From NCBI GenBank assembly GCA_015489415.1, contig WFZT01000246.1, positions 1-40,749 on the forward strand: a stretch of 40,749 nt of DNA, in the 5' to 3' direction. This stretch comes from Caldifarciminota bacterium. GTDB lineage: Bacteria > Hydrothermota > Hydrothermia > B15-G9 > WFZT01. Of the stretch, positions 15,346 to 23,479 are shown in pieces; within the stretch, counting starts at the first letter, position 1, and each line of letters starts with the position of its first letter. The notes beneath the pieces are model-generated. The model did not search any database. It was not told where the DNA came from and worked only from the letters and a program-made list of their open reading frames with translations. Both the position numbers and the translations under genes were made by a program.

Positions 15346-15845
15346 TCTCTTAGAAGTTCTACCCGTTCCTCTGGCGGGAGATGATCAATGAAGAGTACAC
15401 CATCAAGGTGGTCAAGCTCATGTTGAATAACTCTCGCAAAGAGCTCATCTGCCTCAAATTCCCTTTCTACAAGCTTTTTTCGCCTCAGGATCAGGGTCTT
15501 CACAACAATTTTCCTGGGTCTCGTCACATTGGCATACAATCCAGGAATTGAAAGGCACCCTTCTTCAAATTCACTCTCTCCATAGGTTTCGACAATCTGC
15601 GGGTTTATAAAAACCATGGGCTTTTTGGCAATTTCGAGGTATTCGGCATCCACCACAAATAAACGGATGGATTTTCCGACCTGAGGAGCGGCAAGGCCAA
15701 TACCATTGGCCATCTTCATGGTAACTTCCATCTTCCTGGCCAGATTGATAATTTCATCATTGAGGTCTTCGATGGGCCTGGCCTTTTCCCGAAGGACCTT
15801 ATCTCCCAGGATTCTAATGGGTAAAACGTCTTTCTTCTCACTCAT
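15315..15845 (-). CDS. def: Peptide deformylase
   Basis: Removes the formyl group from nascent proteins. In 176 residues all three motifs are present: GIGLAAPQ (48-55), EGCLS (95-99, metal ligand Cys97) and QHELDHLDG (141-149, ligands His142 and His146, catalytic Glu143). The ATG overlaps the yajC stop by 4 nt, giving translational coupling, and the 3' end overlaps fmt. Confidence 0.96.
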   Translation of the reverse strand: MSEKKDVLPIRILGDKVLREKARPIEDLNDEIINLARKMEVTMKMANGIGLAAPQVGKSIRLFVVDAEYLEIAKKPMVFINPQIVETYGESEFEEGCLSIPGLYANVTRPRKIVVKTLILRRKKLVEREFEADELFARVIQHELDHLDGVLFIDHLPPEERVELLREWSQQRHSMG

Positions 15846-16204
15846 TTCTTCTCATCAGCCTTCTTCTTTTCTTCGGTTTCAGGATTTAAAACACCTCTGA
15901 TGGCTGACTTATCCACCTTTATCACAGTGTTTTGTGCTACTTTAAGGCTAACTACGTTGTTATCAATTTTTTGCACTGTTCCGATTATTCCGCCGCTGGT
16001 AATCACGCGATCGCCCTTTTTAAGGGCATTTAGCATAGCCTTCCTCTTTTTCTCCGCCCTCGACTGTGGATAAATGAGAAGAAGGTAAAAGATCACAAAA
16101 ATGAAGATGAGTGGCAGAAGGGCCTTCATCAGGTCACCGCCACTCTGTTGTTGCTGCGCCATTAATGGAGCTGCCATTATAAAAATTAGACTTAGTTTTT
16201 TCAT
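15842..16204 (-). CDS. yajC: Preprotein translocase subunit YajC
   Basis: Accessory subunit of the SecDF-YajC complex. The 120-residue protein has a hydrophobic N-terminus (MKKLSLIFIMAAPLMAQ) and a main transmembrane helix (about 29-45, LLPLIFIFVIFYLLLIY). The diagnostic cytoplasmic segment follows: PQSRAEKKRKAMLNALKKGDRVITSGGIIGTVQKI. A charged tail ends the protein. The first hydrophobic stretch looks like a cleavable signal, which E. coli YajC lacks. GGAGAGGAG precedes the ATG. It stands 14 nt after the protease/barrel fusion gene and overlaps def. Confidence 0.94.
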   Translation of the reverse strand: MKKLSLIFIMAAPLMAQQQQSGGDLMKALLPLIFIFVIFYLLLIYPQSRAEKKRKAMLNALKKGDRVITSGGIIGTVQKIDNNVVSLKVAQNTVIKVDKSAIRGVLNPETEEKKKADEKK

Positions 16205-16218
16205 ATCTCCTCTCCTTT

Positions 16219-19008
16219 TTAAAATTCCTGTCCTATTGTTAAAGTCTGGAGCCAGCCTCCTGTAAAGCTCCTTAAATCTGTAGGTCTTGCAACATTGTAC
16301 ATCAACGTGCCTATACCGAGATTAAGCCTTATGCTGAAGCCGATATCGGCTTTAAGGTCGTTTAGTTTAAAGCCCCCCTCATCACTTGTGAAGGGCTGGA
16401 ATTGCTTCGAATTCTGCCACGCAGCTCCAAAGTCCATAAACAGGGCTCCCCTGATCATATCGAGCTCAATGGGCAGTGGAAATGACATTTTTAGCACATC
16501 TATAAAAGGCACTCTCAGCTCAAAGTTGGTGAGGAAAACGTGCGTTCCGTAAAAGCTATAGTAATCGTACCCACGCAGTGTCCCGGGACCACCGAGATAA
16601 AAGTAAAGAGGATTCTTTCCAGAAGATGCTCCATAGACGACCCTCGTGGCGAAAGTTGACCTTCGGGTAATTCTCAAGTAATTTCTGAAGTCCAGAAAGG
16701 CAAGCTGGTAACCCTGAGTTTTGTGGTAAACATTATCGTATTCCAGATGATATCTGGTGCCTGAAAGTGGTCCAAGATAAGTGTATAGTGCGTTATCAAA
16801 TGTAAAACCAAGATAAGCATTGAGTGGCCAGATAGTTCCCCAGTCAACAGGGTAATCGTAGGGATAAAGGTAGTGATAATAGTAGATTCTCTCCAATCCC
16901 AGCCCGGCCTCCAATCTTTTAAACTTGTCAAATGGATACTGAATCTCCCCCATCAATCCATTTGTCTTGAAAATATAAAACTCCGAGTTTGAAATCACCG
17001 AATAGCTCCAGTACTGGTAAAAGGAGAGACCAAGGTCAGTTCTTTTTGGAAGATAGAGATAGTCAAGCTCAAAATCTGAGTTGGATATGTCTTTTGTAAG
17101 GTCTGAGTAGAAAATAAACCTGTTGTCCCCGAGCTCATCGGATATGGAAATGGCAAACATACCGTTGAGGCCAAATCCTGTTGAATACTGAACAACACCG
17201 GTGACCCAGTCGGCGGTAAAATATACCTTGTAATTTTCCTCTTCAGCAGAGTTTACCGTGCTCAAATCTATTTTCTTAAACGGTACCTCGCTCAACGTAA
17301 CAGATTCAAGAGAATCAAGAGGGTCTTTTAACACAAATATATCCCACCCGTTGTTCCACAAAAGAGAGAAGGTGAGCTTGTCGTGTTTTTTGGACCAGTC
17401 TGGTGTTTTGATCCCGGTTATGTAATTTGTGACAAGCTGGGTCTGGCCGGTTTTCAAGTTGTACAAAACGAGGTTAAAGGAATTGTTATGATTGGCAACA
17501 AATGTTATTAGCGTATCATCCACAAATTGAGGAAAGGATATATTCCCATAGTAGGGCGTTAATTTAGAGATTTTCCCATCATGGTAAACGAAAACGGCAT
17601 AACTGCCGTAGTAGAAGTTGGCGCTATCAGATATATTGTTTCTGTCAGATACAAAGATTATTTCCTTCCCGTCGGGAGAGAAATCCGGGTCATGGTCGTC
17701 AAACCTATCGTCCATTAATTTCTCCATGCTATCGCTTGTGAGGTCATAAACGTAGATGTCAGACTTGCCATCCATTAGCCCCGTAAAGACGAGTTTTTTA
17801 CCATCCGGTGACCATCTGGGTTTATAAATGGCATCGAGTCCTGTTTTAATGGTTCTCTCTATCTTTTTGTTGTAGACATTCAGGATGTGGATGACATCGC
17901 CTTTTGTAGAACGGGCTGAAAATACAATTCTGGTGCCATCCGGTGAAAAATCGAGGCCCGGCTTCAGAAGATGAATGTTTTCGAGGGAAGGTGTCTTCTC
18001 AGCTGTGAGGAGTTTTCTAATCCTTTTACCGGTTGCGACTGAATAGAGGTAAATGCTCGAATAGCCTCCCCTATCAGACACCGCAGCAACCAGGCTCCCA
18101 TCAGGAGAGATTGTAGAAGCGATGTTAAAATAGCTCCCCTCATCTTCGTGATGGGTGATCTGCTTACCCCTCCAGGGAATTTCGATATTTTTCACGTCAG
18201 GGTAGTAAAGCTTCTTCAAATAGAGCATAAACTGCCGATCAAATTCCTTTAGTGGCATATTAAAGGTCTTTTTAACCGCACTCTCGAGACTTCCATTGAA
18301 TTTTATAGAGTGGAAGAACTGGCCTATCTTTTTCTGGCCAAACATATCATTTATAAATCTGTAAATTGCCTGTCCTTCTTTGTAGTCAATATATCCGTAC
18401 ACATTGCTCAGTTTCTCGATGGTCAGAATTTTATCGTTAATCACAAGGTCTTTTATGTATATATCTGCTTCTTTATCCCATCCCTGAGAGAGGTATTCGG
18501 CCATGCCCTCCATTACCCATAAGGGTATGCGAAAGGATGAGGCTGTAGAAATAGGACTTTTCATACCTTTAAAAAGAATGTTGTACTGAAAAACGTGCAC
18601 AAGCTCGTGGGCGAGCACGTGACGAAAATCATCATAAGAGCCTGTAAATGGAACCACAACTCGATTTTTAAAGACCTCGGTGAATCCTCCAACTCCTTCC
18701 TCAATCAAACTGAGAATTACATTGGTCTGCTCAAAATCGTTCTGACATCTGTAAATGATGACAGGAGTTTTATCCTCTATATTGACTTTAAGGATGCCCT
18801 CGTATTTTTTGAAATATTCTTCGAGAACTGCTCCTGCAAACCGGGCGAGGTGCTCCTCTCCCTCGTAGTTGTAAATTTTAAAGTGCCTGGTTTCCAGCAC
18901 CTTCCAGTGGAAATTCTTGTACTGTACTTTGTTTTTGCCAAAGTTATAGTATTGAGAGGAAAGGAAGCTGAAACTCAGTAAAAGAAGGGGGAAAAGTTTC
19001 TTTGACAT
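16219..19008 (-). CDS. Exported MA-type metallopeptidase / WD40-like propeller / Omp85-type barrel fusion
   Basis: A 929-residue protein with a signal peptide (about 1-18). Residues about 35-200 form a gluzincin-like (peptidase MA) domain: HELVH at 134-138 supplies two zinc ligands and the catalytic Glu135, and WVMEGMAEYL supplies the probable third ligand Glu167. About residues 280-600 hold TolB/PD40-type propeller repeats (ISPDGSLVAAVSDRGG, FSPDGTRIVFSARS, WSPDGKKLVFTG, FSPDGKEIIFVSDRN). From about residue 620 there is a C-terminal barrel ending with the surface-antigen signature YLGGPGTLRGYDYYSFYGTHVFLTNFELRVP and LNLGIG strands. The plan suggests a surface or periplasmic protease tethered by its own barrel. 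Its target is unknown. It starts 1 nt after the M23 stop. Confidence 0.85.
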   Translation of the reverse strand: MSKKLFPLLLLSFSFLSSQYYNFGKNKVQYKNFHWKVLETRHFKIYNYEGEEHLARFAGAVLEEYFKKYEGILKVNIEDKTPVIIYRCQNDFEQTNVILSLIEEGVGGFTEVFKNRVVVPFTGSYDDFRHVLAHELVHVFQYNILFKGMKSPISTASSFRIPLWVMEGMAEYLSQGWDKEADIYIKDLVINDKILTIEKLSNVYGYIDYKEGQAIYRFINDMFGQKKIGQFFHSIKFNGSLESAVKKTFNMPLKEFDRQFMLYLKKLYYPDVKNIEIPWRGKQITHHEDEGSYFNIASTISPDGSLVAAVSDRGGYSSIYLYSVATGKRIRKLLTAEKTPSLENIHLLKPGLDFSPDGTRIVFSARSTKGDVIHILNVYNKKIERTIKTGLDAIYKPRWSPDGKKLVFTGLMDGKSDIYVYDLTSDSMEKLMDDRFDDHDPDFSPDGKEIIFVSDRNNISDSANFYYGSYAVFVYHDGKISKLTPYYGNISFPQFVDDTLITFVANHNNSFNLVLYNLKTGQTQLVTNYITGIKTPDWSKKHDKLTFSLLWNNGWDIFVLKDPLDSLESVTLSEVPFKKIDLSTVNSAEEENYKVYFTADWVTGVVQYSTGFGLNGMFAISISDELGDNRFIFYSDLTKDISNSDFELDYLYLPKRTDLGLSFYQYWSYSVISNSEFYIFKTNGLMGEIQYPFDKFKRLEAGLGLERIYYYHYLYPYDYPVDWGTIWPLNAYLGFTFDNALYTYLGPLSGTRYHLEYDNVYHKTQGYQLAFLDFRNYLRITRRSTFATRVVYGASSGKNPLYFYLGGPGTLRGYDYYSFYGTHVFLTNFELRVPFIDVLKMSFPLPIELDMIRGALFMDFGAAWQNSKQFQPFTSDEGGFKLNDLKADIGFSIRLNLGIGTLMYNVARPTDLRSFTGGWLQTLTIGQEF

Positions 19009-19009
19009 A

Positions 19010-19918
19010 TTAATCGTACAGAGCAGTATCAGGGATTATGTATTTGATGGGGTTAACGGGTCTGCCCATGACGCGAACTTCATAATGGAGGTGAGGGCCA
19101 GTTGAGCGGCCCGTATTCCCTACATAGCCTATGATCTGGCCTCTCCGGACAAACTGGCCCTGTCGCACGGCCGCACGGCTACAATGACCATACCTTGTGG
19201 TAACTCCATAACCGTGGTCAATCTCAATCATCAATCCGTAACCTCGAACCCATCTTACGGTTTTAACAATGCCATCCGCAGGTGCCACAATTGGTGTGCC
19301 AACAGGGGCAGAAATATCTATTCCATCATGATGCTTGATCTTACCTGTGAAGGGGTCGCGTCTAAAACCAAATGGGGATGTCAGGATTCCACTTGTCGGA
19401 TAAATAGAAGGGGTATGCCTTCTCAATCTCTCGTCTCGGGCAAGCTTGGTGTGAATGCGGGATAGGCTCTTCAGCTCAAAATCGGAATATTTGAGCATCC
19501 TGTTTAACTCGGTATCAATATTGAAAAGTTCTTTATCGAGTGTGTCCTTTGGAATATCAAGATTACCACCGATACCCATCTGTTTCTGGGCAGGTGGAAT
19601 AAGAGGGAGTTCCGCCACGGTCCTGATCTTGTTGTCCCATTCGTAAATAGAATCAATCCTGTGCTGGATCATGGCCACCTTTGTCTTCATGGCATTGAGT
19701 GCCTGCTTGAGCTTCGCATTCTCCGCCTCAAGCTTAACCTGTTTATGGTAATCTACCTCAAACTTTACGTATCTGTAAGTAGCATAGCTAACAGCACCAA
19801 ACAACAGGACAAGACCTGCGAGAAATAGCTTGATTTTGGCTGTTGTAAACTTGATTTCACGTGGTAAAGAATGGGAATCCTGTGGTATGATTTTTATGTC
19901 GTATTTCACTCTTTTCAT
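19010..19918 (-). CDS. Membrane-anchored M23 (LytM) peptidase, first gene of the operon
   Basis: The 302-residue protein has a cytoplasmic stub (1-30), a transmembrane helix (31-47), a coiled coil (about 55-95), a linker and a C-terminal M23 domain (about 172-295). Zinc and catalytic residues are complete: His197-x3-Asp201 (HHDGID), His245 (TRYGH) and His276/His278 (GPHLHYEV). The domain order matches cell-wall hydrolases that act during growth and division. It is paralogous to the 265-residue protein at 13580-14377. A strong promoter with an overlapping palindrome lies directly upstream, so this gene probably leads the operon through the protease/barrel gene, yajC, def, fmt and beyond. Confidence 0.9.
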   Translation of the reverse strand: MKRVKYDIKIIPQDSHSLPREIKFTTAKIKLFLAGLVLLFGAVSYATYRYVKFEVDYHKQVKLEAENAKLKQALNAMKTKVAMIQHRIDSIYEWDNKIRTVAELPLIPPAQKQMGIGGNLDIPKDTLDKELFNIDTELNRMLKYSDFELKSLSRIHTKLARDERLRRHTPSIYPTSGILTSPFGFRRDPFTGKIKHHDGIDISAPVGTPIVAPADGIVKTVRWVRGYGLMIEIDHGYGVTTRYGHCSRAAVRQGQFVRRGQIIGYVGNTGRSTGPHLHYEVRVMGRPVNPIKYIIPDTALYD

Positions 19919-19937
19919 GGCGGAAAACTCAACCTTT

Positions 19938-19966
19938 AATATAAATTCGCGAATTTATAATGTCAA
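19938..19966 (-). promoter_or_regulatory. Strong promoter with 20-bp palindrome (candidate operator)
   Basis: Minus-strand TTGACA (19966-19961), 17-nt spacer, TATATT (19943-19938). TATAAATTCGCGAATTTATA at 19940-19959 is a perfect 20-bp palindrome filling the spacer and most of the -10 box, a position suited to a dimeric repressor. The direct repeat of the adjacent mobile element begins at 19966, touching the -35 hexamer. Confidence 0.65.
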
Positions 19967-19976
19967 GCAACGATTG

Positions 19977-20088
19977 AGCTTATTCCCCCACCTTTTCCTC
20001 CCCCACTCACAAAGTGAGTGGGGGAGGAAAAGGTGGGGGCAAATTTTTCATTGAAAATCAAAGGTTTTGAAATTTTTCGGACAGGCTC
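19977..20088. mobile_element. MITE-like palindromic element, copy 5 (best preserved hairpin)
   Basis: A 112-bp element flanked by exact 11-bp direct repeats AGCAACGATTG (19966-19976 and 20089-20099). Its core is a perfect inverted repeat with 26-bp arms and an AAA loop (19985-20010 / 20014-20039). The right 50 nt (20039-20088) match copy 4 at 49/50 positions and end CGGACAGGCTC. The left end, GAGCTT if the last repeat base is included, is joined directly to ATTCCCCC, so the GTTCGAAAA part of that end is missing. The exact flanking repeats suggest a recent insertion. Confidence 0.8.
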
Positions 20089-20099
20089 AGCAACGATTG

Positions 20100-20320
20100 G
20101 GGGTGAATGGAAATTGTTATCCACTTACTGGTCTCCTTCACCCACTTTGTGGGTATAGGACAAAACTTTCGAGAGGAATTTCCTTCAAAAGCCGACAATT
20201 TTTCTCAGCAATGAGTTAGAACCGAATGTGTCGAAAGGAAATACACATACCGTTTCCAAAAAGAGCAGTTCATCCATAATCATGTTGCTCTGACGGGGAA
20301 TTTGGATAAAAATTAAATGC
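20100..20320. other. Intergenic region before the alpha-mannosidase gene
   Basis: No gene is seen. A small hairpin CCCAC-TTT-GTGGG (about 20142-20154) may be a decayed element core. Just before the next gene, TTGCTC (20285-20290), 17 nt, AAAAAT (20308-20313) is a weak promoter candidate whose start point would coincide with the ATG at 20321; no ribosome site is present. Confidence 0.35.
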
Positions 20321-23300
20321 ATGTCGCTTAAAGATTTTTATCCTATAAATCAGGGGCGTATATTTAACATCCATGGCATCATCTTCCATATCCCCGAGGA
20401 TATAGTGAGTGCCTGGGACGTGGGGAAGATGCCCACAGTTGACGATATCGGGATAAGGATTCCCTGGAAAGTTGAGCTTCCCAAAAAAGAGAGATTTGAA
20501 TACTTTGTAGTTATCGGTGCCAATGGGGGCTGGCCCCTTTCCCACCAGGCACGACTCCTTGTAAGATTCGATGATAAATACCGAAGACTCCCCATTTCTC
20601 CCATAAATAGACACTTTGCTCTTTTTGGTGAGATGCAGTATCGAGGACTCTGGATTCAGGCTGTGCCCGTGGGATTTGCATTTAAAGAGTTAGAAATTAT
20701 AGGTCTTCAGGCAGAGCCAAACATGGGGCTACTTGCCGGAGTATTGGTCAGAAAACTACCTGAATTCAAAGAAAAGTTCGTGGAGAATTTTTTCAAAACG
20801 AGGAGTTTCTACTGTGCAGGGGATGTAAAGCCCATAACAATGGAAAAAATAGGTGTAGGTAGATGGGCAGCTGAGATTGAGGTCCCAGATGCTGAACACG
20901 CAGAGCTCGAAATCGGGGTGGTATCAAAGAGTTCGGGTATCCTCTTGATAGATGGAAACTTGACCGGAGCAGTCATTGATGGCACTGCGGGCTATCAGGC
21001 CATTGAGCCCGGAAAGAGGCATTTTGTTGAGGTAGAGGTTGAAGGTGAGGTCATAAAGGCCTCTTTGGTCATTTATCCCGATGGTTACCTCAAAGAGCTT
21101 GAGAGATGGGCAGAGAGAAGGCTTAAATATATGCTGAAGGGTGTGCCTCGTACTCCGATAATCAGGCTTATCTCCCAATCTCACATAGATGTCGCATGGC
21201 TCTGGACCAAGGCAGAGACGAGAAAGAAGATAGCACGAACCGTTTCGCGCGGCATAGAGATCGCCCGGAGATTCCACGAGTTTCCATTCGTTCAAAGCTC
21301 CCCGGGTATGATTAACTGGATCAAGCACGATTACCCCAAAACATTTTCAACGTTAAAGAAAGCTACAGAGGAGAAATTTTTCGAGCCGGTTGGGGCAATG
21401 TGGGTGGAGCCAGATGTGAATATTCCCTCAGGAGAATCGCTGGTCAGGCAGATTGAATATGGTCTCAAATTCTGGAAGGAGGAATTTGGCACGAAGGTTA
21501 GTGTTGACTGGCTTCTGGATTCTTTCGGCTATCCCTGGACACTGCCAATGATATACAAAAAATTTGGCATAAAGGCGATGATGACGGCAAAGCTCACGTG
21601 GTTTGACACCAACCGGTTCCCATTTGACGTTTTCAGGTGGAGGGCACCAGACGGCTCAGAGGTCATCGTCCAGCATGCGAGATTGTGCCAGTACGGGCTT
21701 GGCAAATGCTTTGCCGAATTTGACAGCTTCTGCGAAGATTATATCATCCACAATCCACTTGACCCCGAGCTTGCGGGTAAGATTTTTGACGATTCATTTG
21801 AATTTGAAGAAAGGGAGGAGATTCCTGAGGCTGAGCCCCCTGCTATGATTCTCTTTGGAGAGAGTGATGGTGGCGGAGGCCCAACCCTCGAGCAGGCAAT
21901 GGTGAGTAAAAAGGCCATTGCAACAGGAAGGTTTACGGGTGGTGGTGCAAAGGAATACTTTGATGAGCTATGGGAAAGATTCCGTGATTTACTTCCTGTC
22001 TGGAATGACGAGATTTATCTTGAAACCCACAGAGGAATTTACAGCCGCGGCAGAGAGGTCAAAGACCTTCTCAAAAAGAACGAAATCGAGGCCTACAGGG
22101 CTGAGGTAGCGCTTGCCATGGCTGGAATAACGGACTTTCAGGATGAGCTCGATGCTGCATGGAAAAAGCTTTTAATCAATCATTTTCACGATATTGCCTG
22201 TGCCACTGATTCGCGGGAAGCGTACGATGAATCTGTTGAAGAATTGAAAGAGACTCTTGATACATTTAAGTTTGTTGAAAAACAGGCCATCGGCCATTTG
22301 AGAGGTGGAAGGTTGGGGGTGCTCAACTATCTCCCCTGGGAGCGCACTGAGCCTGTGAAAATTGGTGGGAAATTGAAGTACGTGAAAGTTCCTCCTCTAT
22401 CTGTCGGTAAAGGCGAGCCCGTTGAGCCACCACCGGACTTTGATTTTGAGCTCGGTTTCAAGGAATGGAAGATTCATTCGATTTTATACCGCGGTCGCGA
22501 GCTTCTACGGGCACCTCTTGAGTTTGAGCTTTTCCGGGATGAGCACAAAGGAGCTTGGACATGGAATATTGACCCTGAGTATGAGCTCAATCCCCTGGCC
22601 GTGGAATTTGTTAATCTGAATGTGCACAAGGAGCAGAATAGGATTGTCTATCGCTACTCTTACAAGCTCGGCCAGGATTCGCGCGGTATGATTATTATTA
22701 CAAATGTAAAGGGTAGAAAATGGCTTGACCTCGATATAGTGCTCGATTGGCATGAGGACTTTACCATTCTTAAATTAGGATTTCCCTTTAATATCGAGTC
22801 AGAAGGGGCCAATTGTGGCATTCCTTATGGGATCAAATTCAGACCCTTCAAGCCAACCTCCAGCCTTCAGCGTGCGAAGTGGGAAGTGCCTGTCAAACGT
22901 TTCGCAGATGTTAGTGATGGTAAGTTTGGGGTTTCCATTTTTACATTTTCCAACTATGGATTTGATTTCAAGAAGGGCTATCCACGGGTAACGCTTGTGA
23001 GAACTGCCCCTGTTTGGCCATACCCGGAGCTTGACTATGGTGAGATTCGAATGAAGTTTGCCATCTATCCGCATGAGGGGGATTATGTACAGGGCGACGT
23101 GGAAAGGACTTACCGTGAATTTATCCACCCACTGCGAGAAATATTCTACCGTGAAGACATCTCCCTGCTTGAGGTATCACCCTCACCATTGGTAAGTGAT
23201 TCCATTCGTTTGATGGGGGATGGTCAGGTGGAGGTACGTCTTTTTAATCCATCGAGCAAAAGTATCGAGGCAAGAGTTTCGACGCAGGAAATGGAGAGGG

Positions 23301-23359
23301 AAACGCGTGTAAGGGGATATAGCCTTACTGAAGTTTACATCAAAAACCCGCAGTTATAA
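20321..23359 (+). CDS. Alpha-mannosidase, glycoside hydrolase family 38
   Basis: Hydrolyses alpha-mannosidic bonds, probably in the cytoplasm since no signal peptide is present. The 1012 residues show a beta-rich N-terminal domain (about 1-270), then the GH38 catalytic barrel. SQSHIDVAWLWTKAETRKK holds His288 and Asp290 (zinc ligands). WLLDSFGYPWTLP holds Asp400, the expected catalytic nucleophile. NHFHDIACATDSREAYDES near residue 620 supplies a further zinc ligand. A helical bundle and large C-terminal beta-sandwich domains follow. Length and order match bacterial and archaeal GH38 enzymes. It is alone on this strand, next to the mobile element at 19977-20088. Confidence 0.93.
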   Translation: MSLKDFYPINQGRIFNIHGIIFHIPEDIVSAWDVGKMPTVDDIGIRIPWKVELPKKERFEYFVVIGANGGWPLSHQARLLVRFDDKYRRLPISPINRHFALFGEMQYRGLWIQAVPVGFAFKELEIIGLQAEPNMGLLAGVLVRKLPEFKEKFVENFFKTRSFYCAGDVKPITMEKIGVGRWAAEIEVPDAEHAELEIGVVSKSSGILLIDGNLTGAVIDGTAGYQAIEPGKRHFVEVEVEGEVIKASLVIYPDGYLKELERWAERRLKYMLKGVPRTPIIRLISQSHIDVAWLWTKAETRKKIARTVSRGIEIARRFHEFPFVQSSPGMINWIKHDYPKTFSTLKKATEEKFFEPVGAMWVEPDVNIPSGESLVRQIEYGLKFWKEEFGTKVSVDWLLDSFGYPWTLPMIYKKFGIKAMMTAKLTWFDTNRFPFDVFRWRAPDGSEVIVQHARLCQYGLGKCFAEFDSFCEDYIIHNPLDPELAGKIFDDSFEFEEREEIPEAEPPAMILFGESDGGGGPTLEQAMVSKKAIATGRFTGGGAKEYFDELWERFRDLLPVWNDEIYLETHRGIYSRGREVKDLLKKNEIEAYRAEVALAMAGITDFQDELDAAWKKLLINHFHDIACATDSREAYDESVEELKETLDTFKFVEKQAIGHLRGGRLGVLNYLPWERTEPVKIGGKLKYVKVPPLSVGKGEPVEPPPDFDFELGFKEWKIHSILYRGRELLRAPLEFELFRDEHKGAWTWNIDPEYELNPLAVEFVNLNVHKEQNRIVYRYSYKLGQDSRGMIIITNVKGRKWLDLDIVLDWHEDFTILKLGFPFNIESEGANCGIPYGIKFRPFKPTSSLQRAKWEVPVKRFADVSDGKFGVSIFTFSNYGFDFKKGYPRVTLVRTAPVWPYPELDYGEIRMKFAIYPHEGDYVQGDVERTYREFIHPLREIFYREDISLLEVSPSPLVSDSIRLMGDGQVEVRLFNPSSKSIEARVSTQEMERETRVRGYSLTEVYIKNPQL

Positions 23360-23389
23360 TTTCGACCTGAAGTTGTAAAGCTTGATTCC

Positions 23390-23418
23390 TTGATGGTATT
23401 TAATATGCGTTGTAAAAT
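23390..23418 (+). promoter_or_regulatory. Promoter of the octahaem cytochrome operon
   Basis: TTGATG (23390-23395), 17-nt spacer, TAAAAT (23413-23418). This predicts a leader of about 55 nt ending in AAGGAGG 9 nt before the ATG. A second candidate (TTGTAA at 23410 with TTAATA at 23433) overlaps it. Confidence 0.45.
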
Positions 23419-23479
23419 TTTATCGATGATTTTTAATAAATAGTTCTTTGAATCAAAAATTCTCAAGGAGGCATAATAT

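Noticed and set aside
19976-20099. A transposase or fragment of one near the mobile elements
   Set aside because: No ORF in or beside any copy has transposase features; the elements look non-autonomous.
23360-23479. Leader before the octahaem cytochrome considered as a riboswitch
   Set aside because: About 55 nt of AT-rich leader without stable pairing or a recognisable ligand-binding core.
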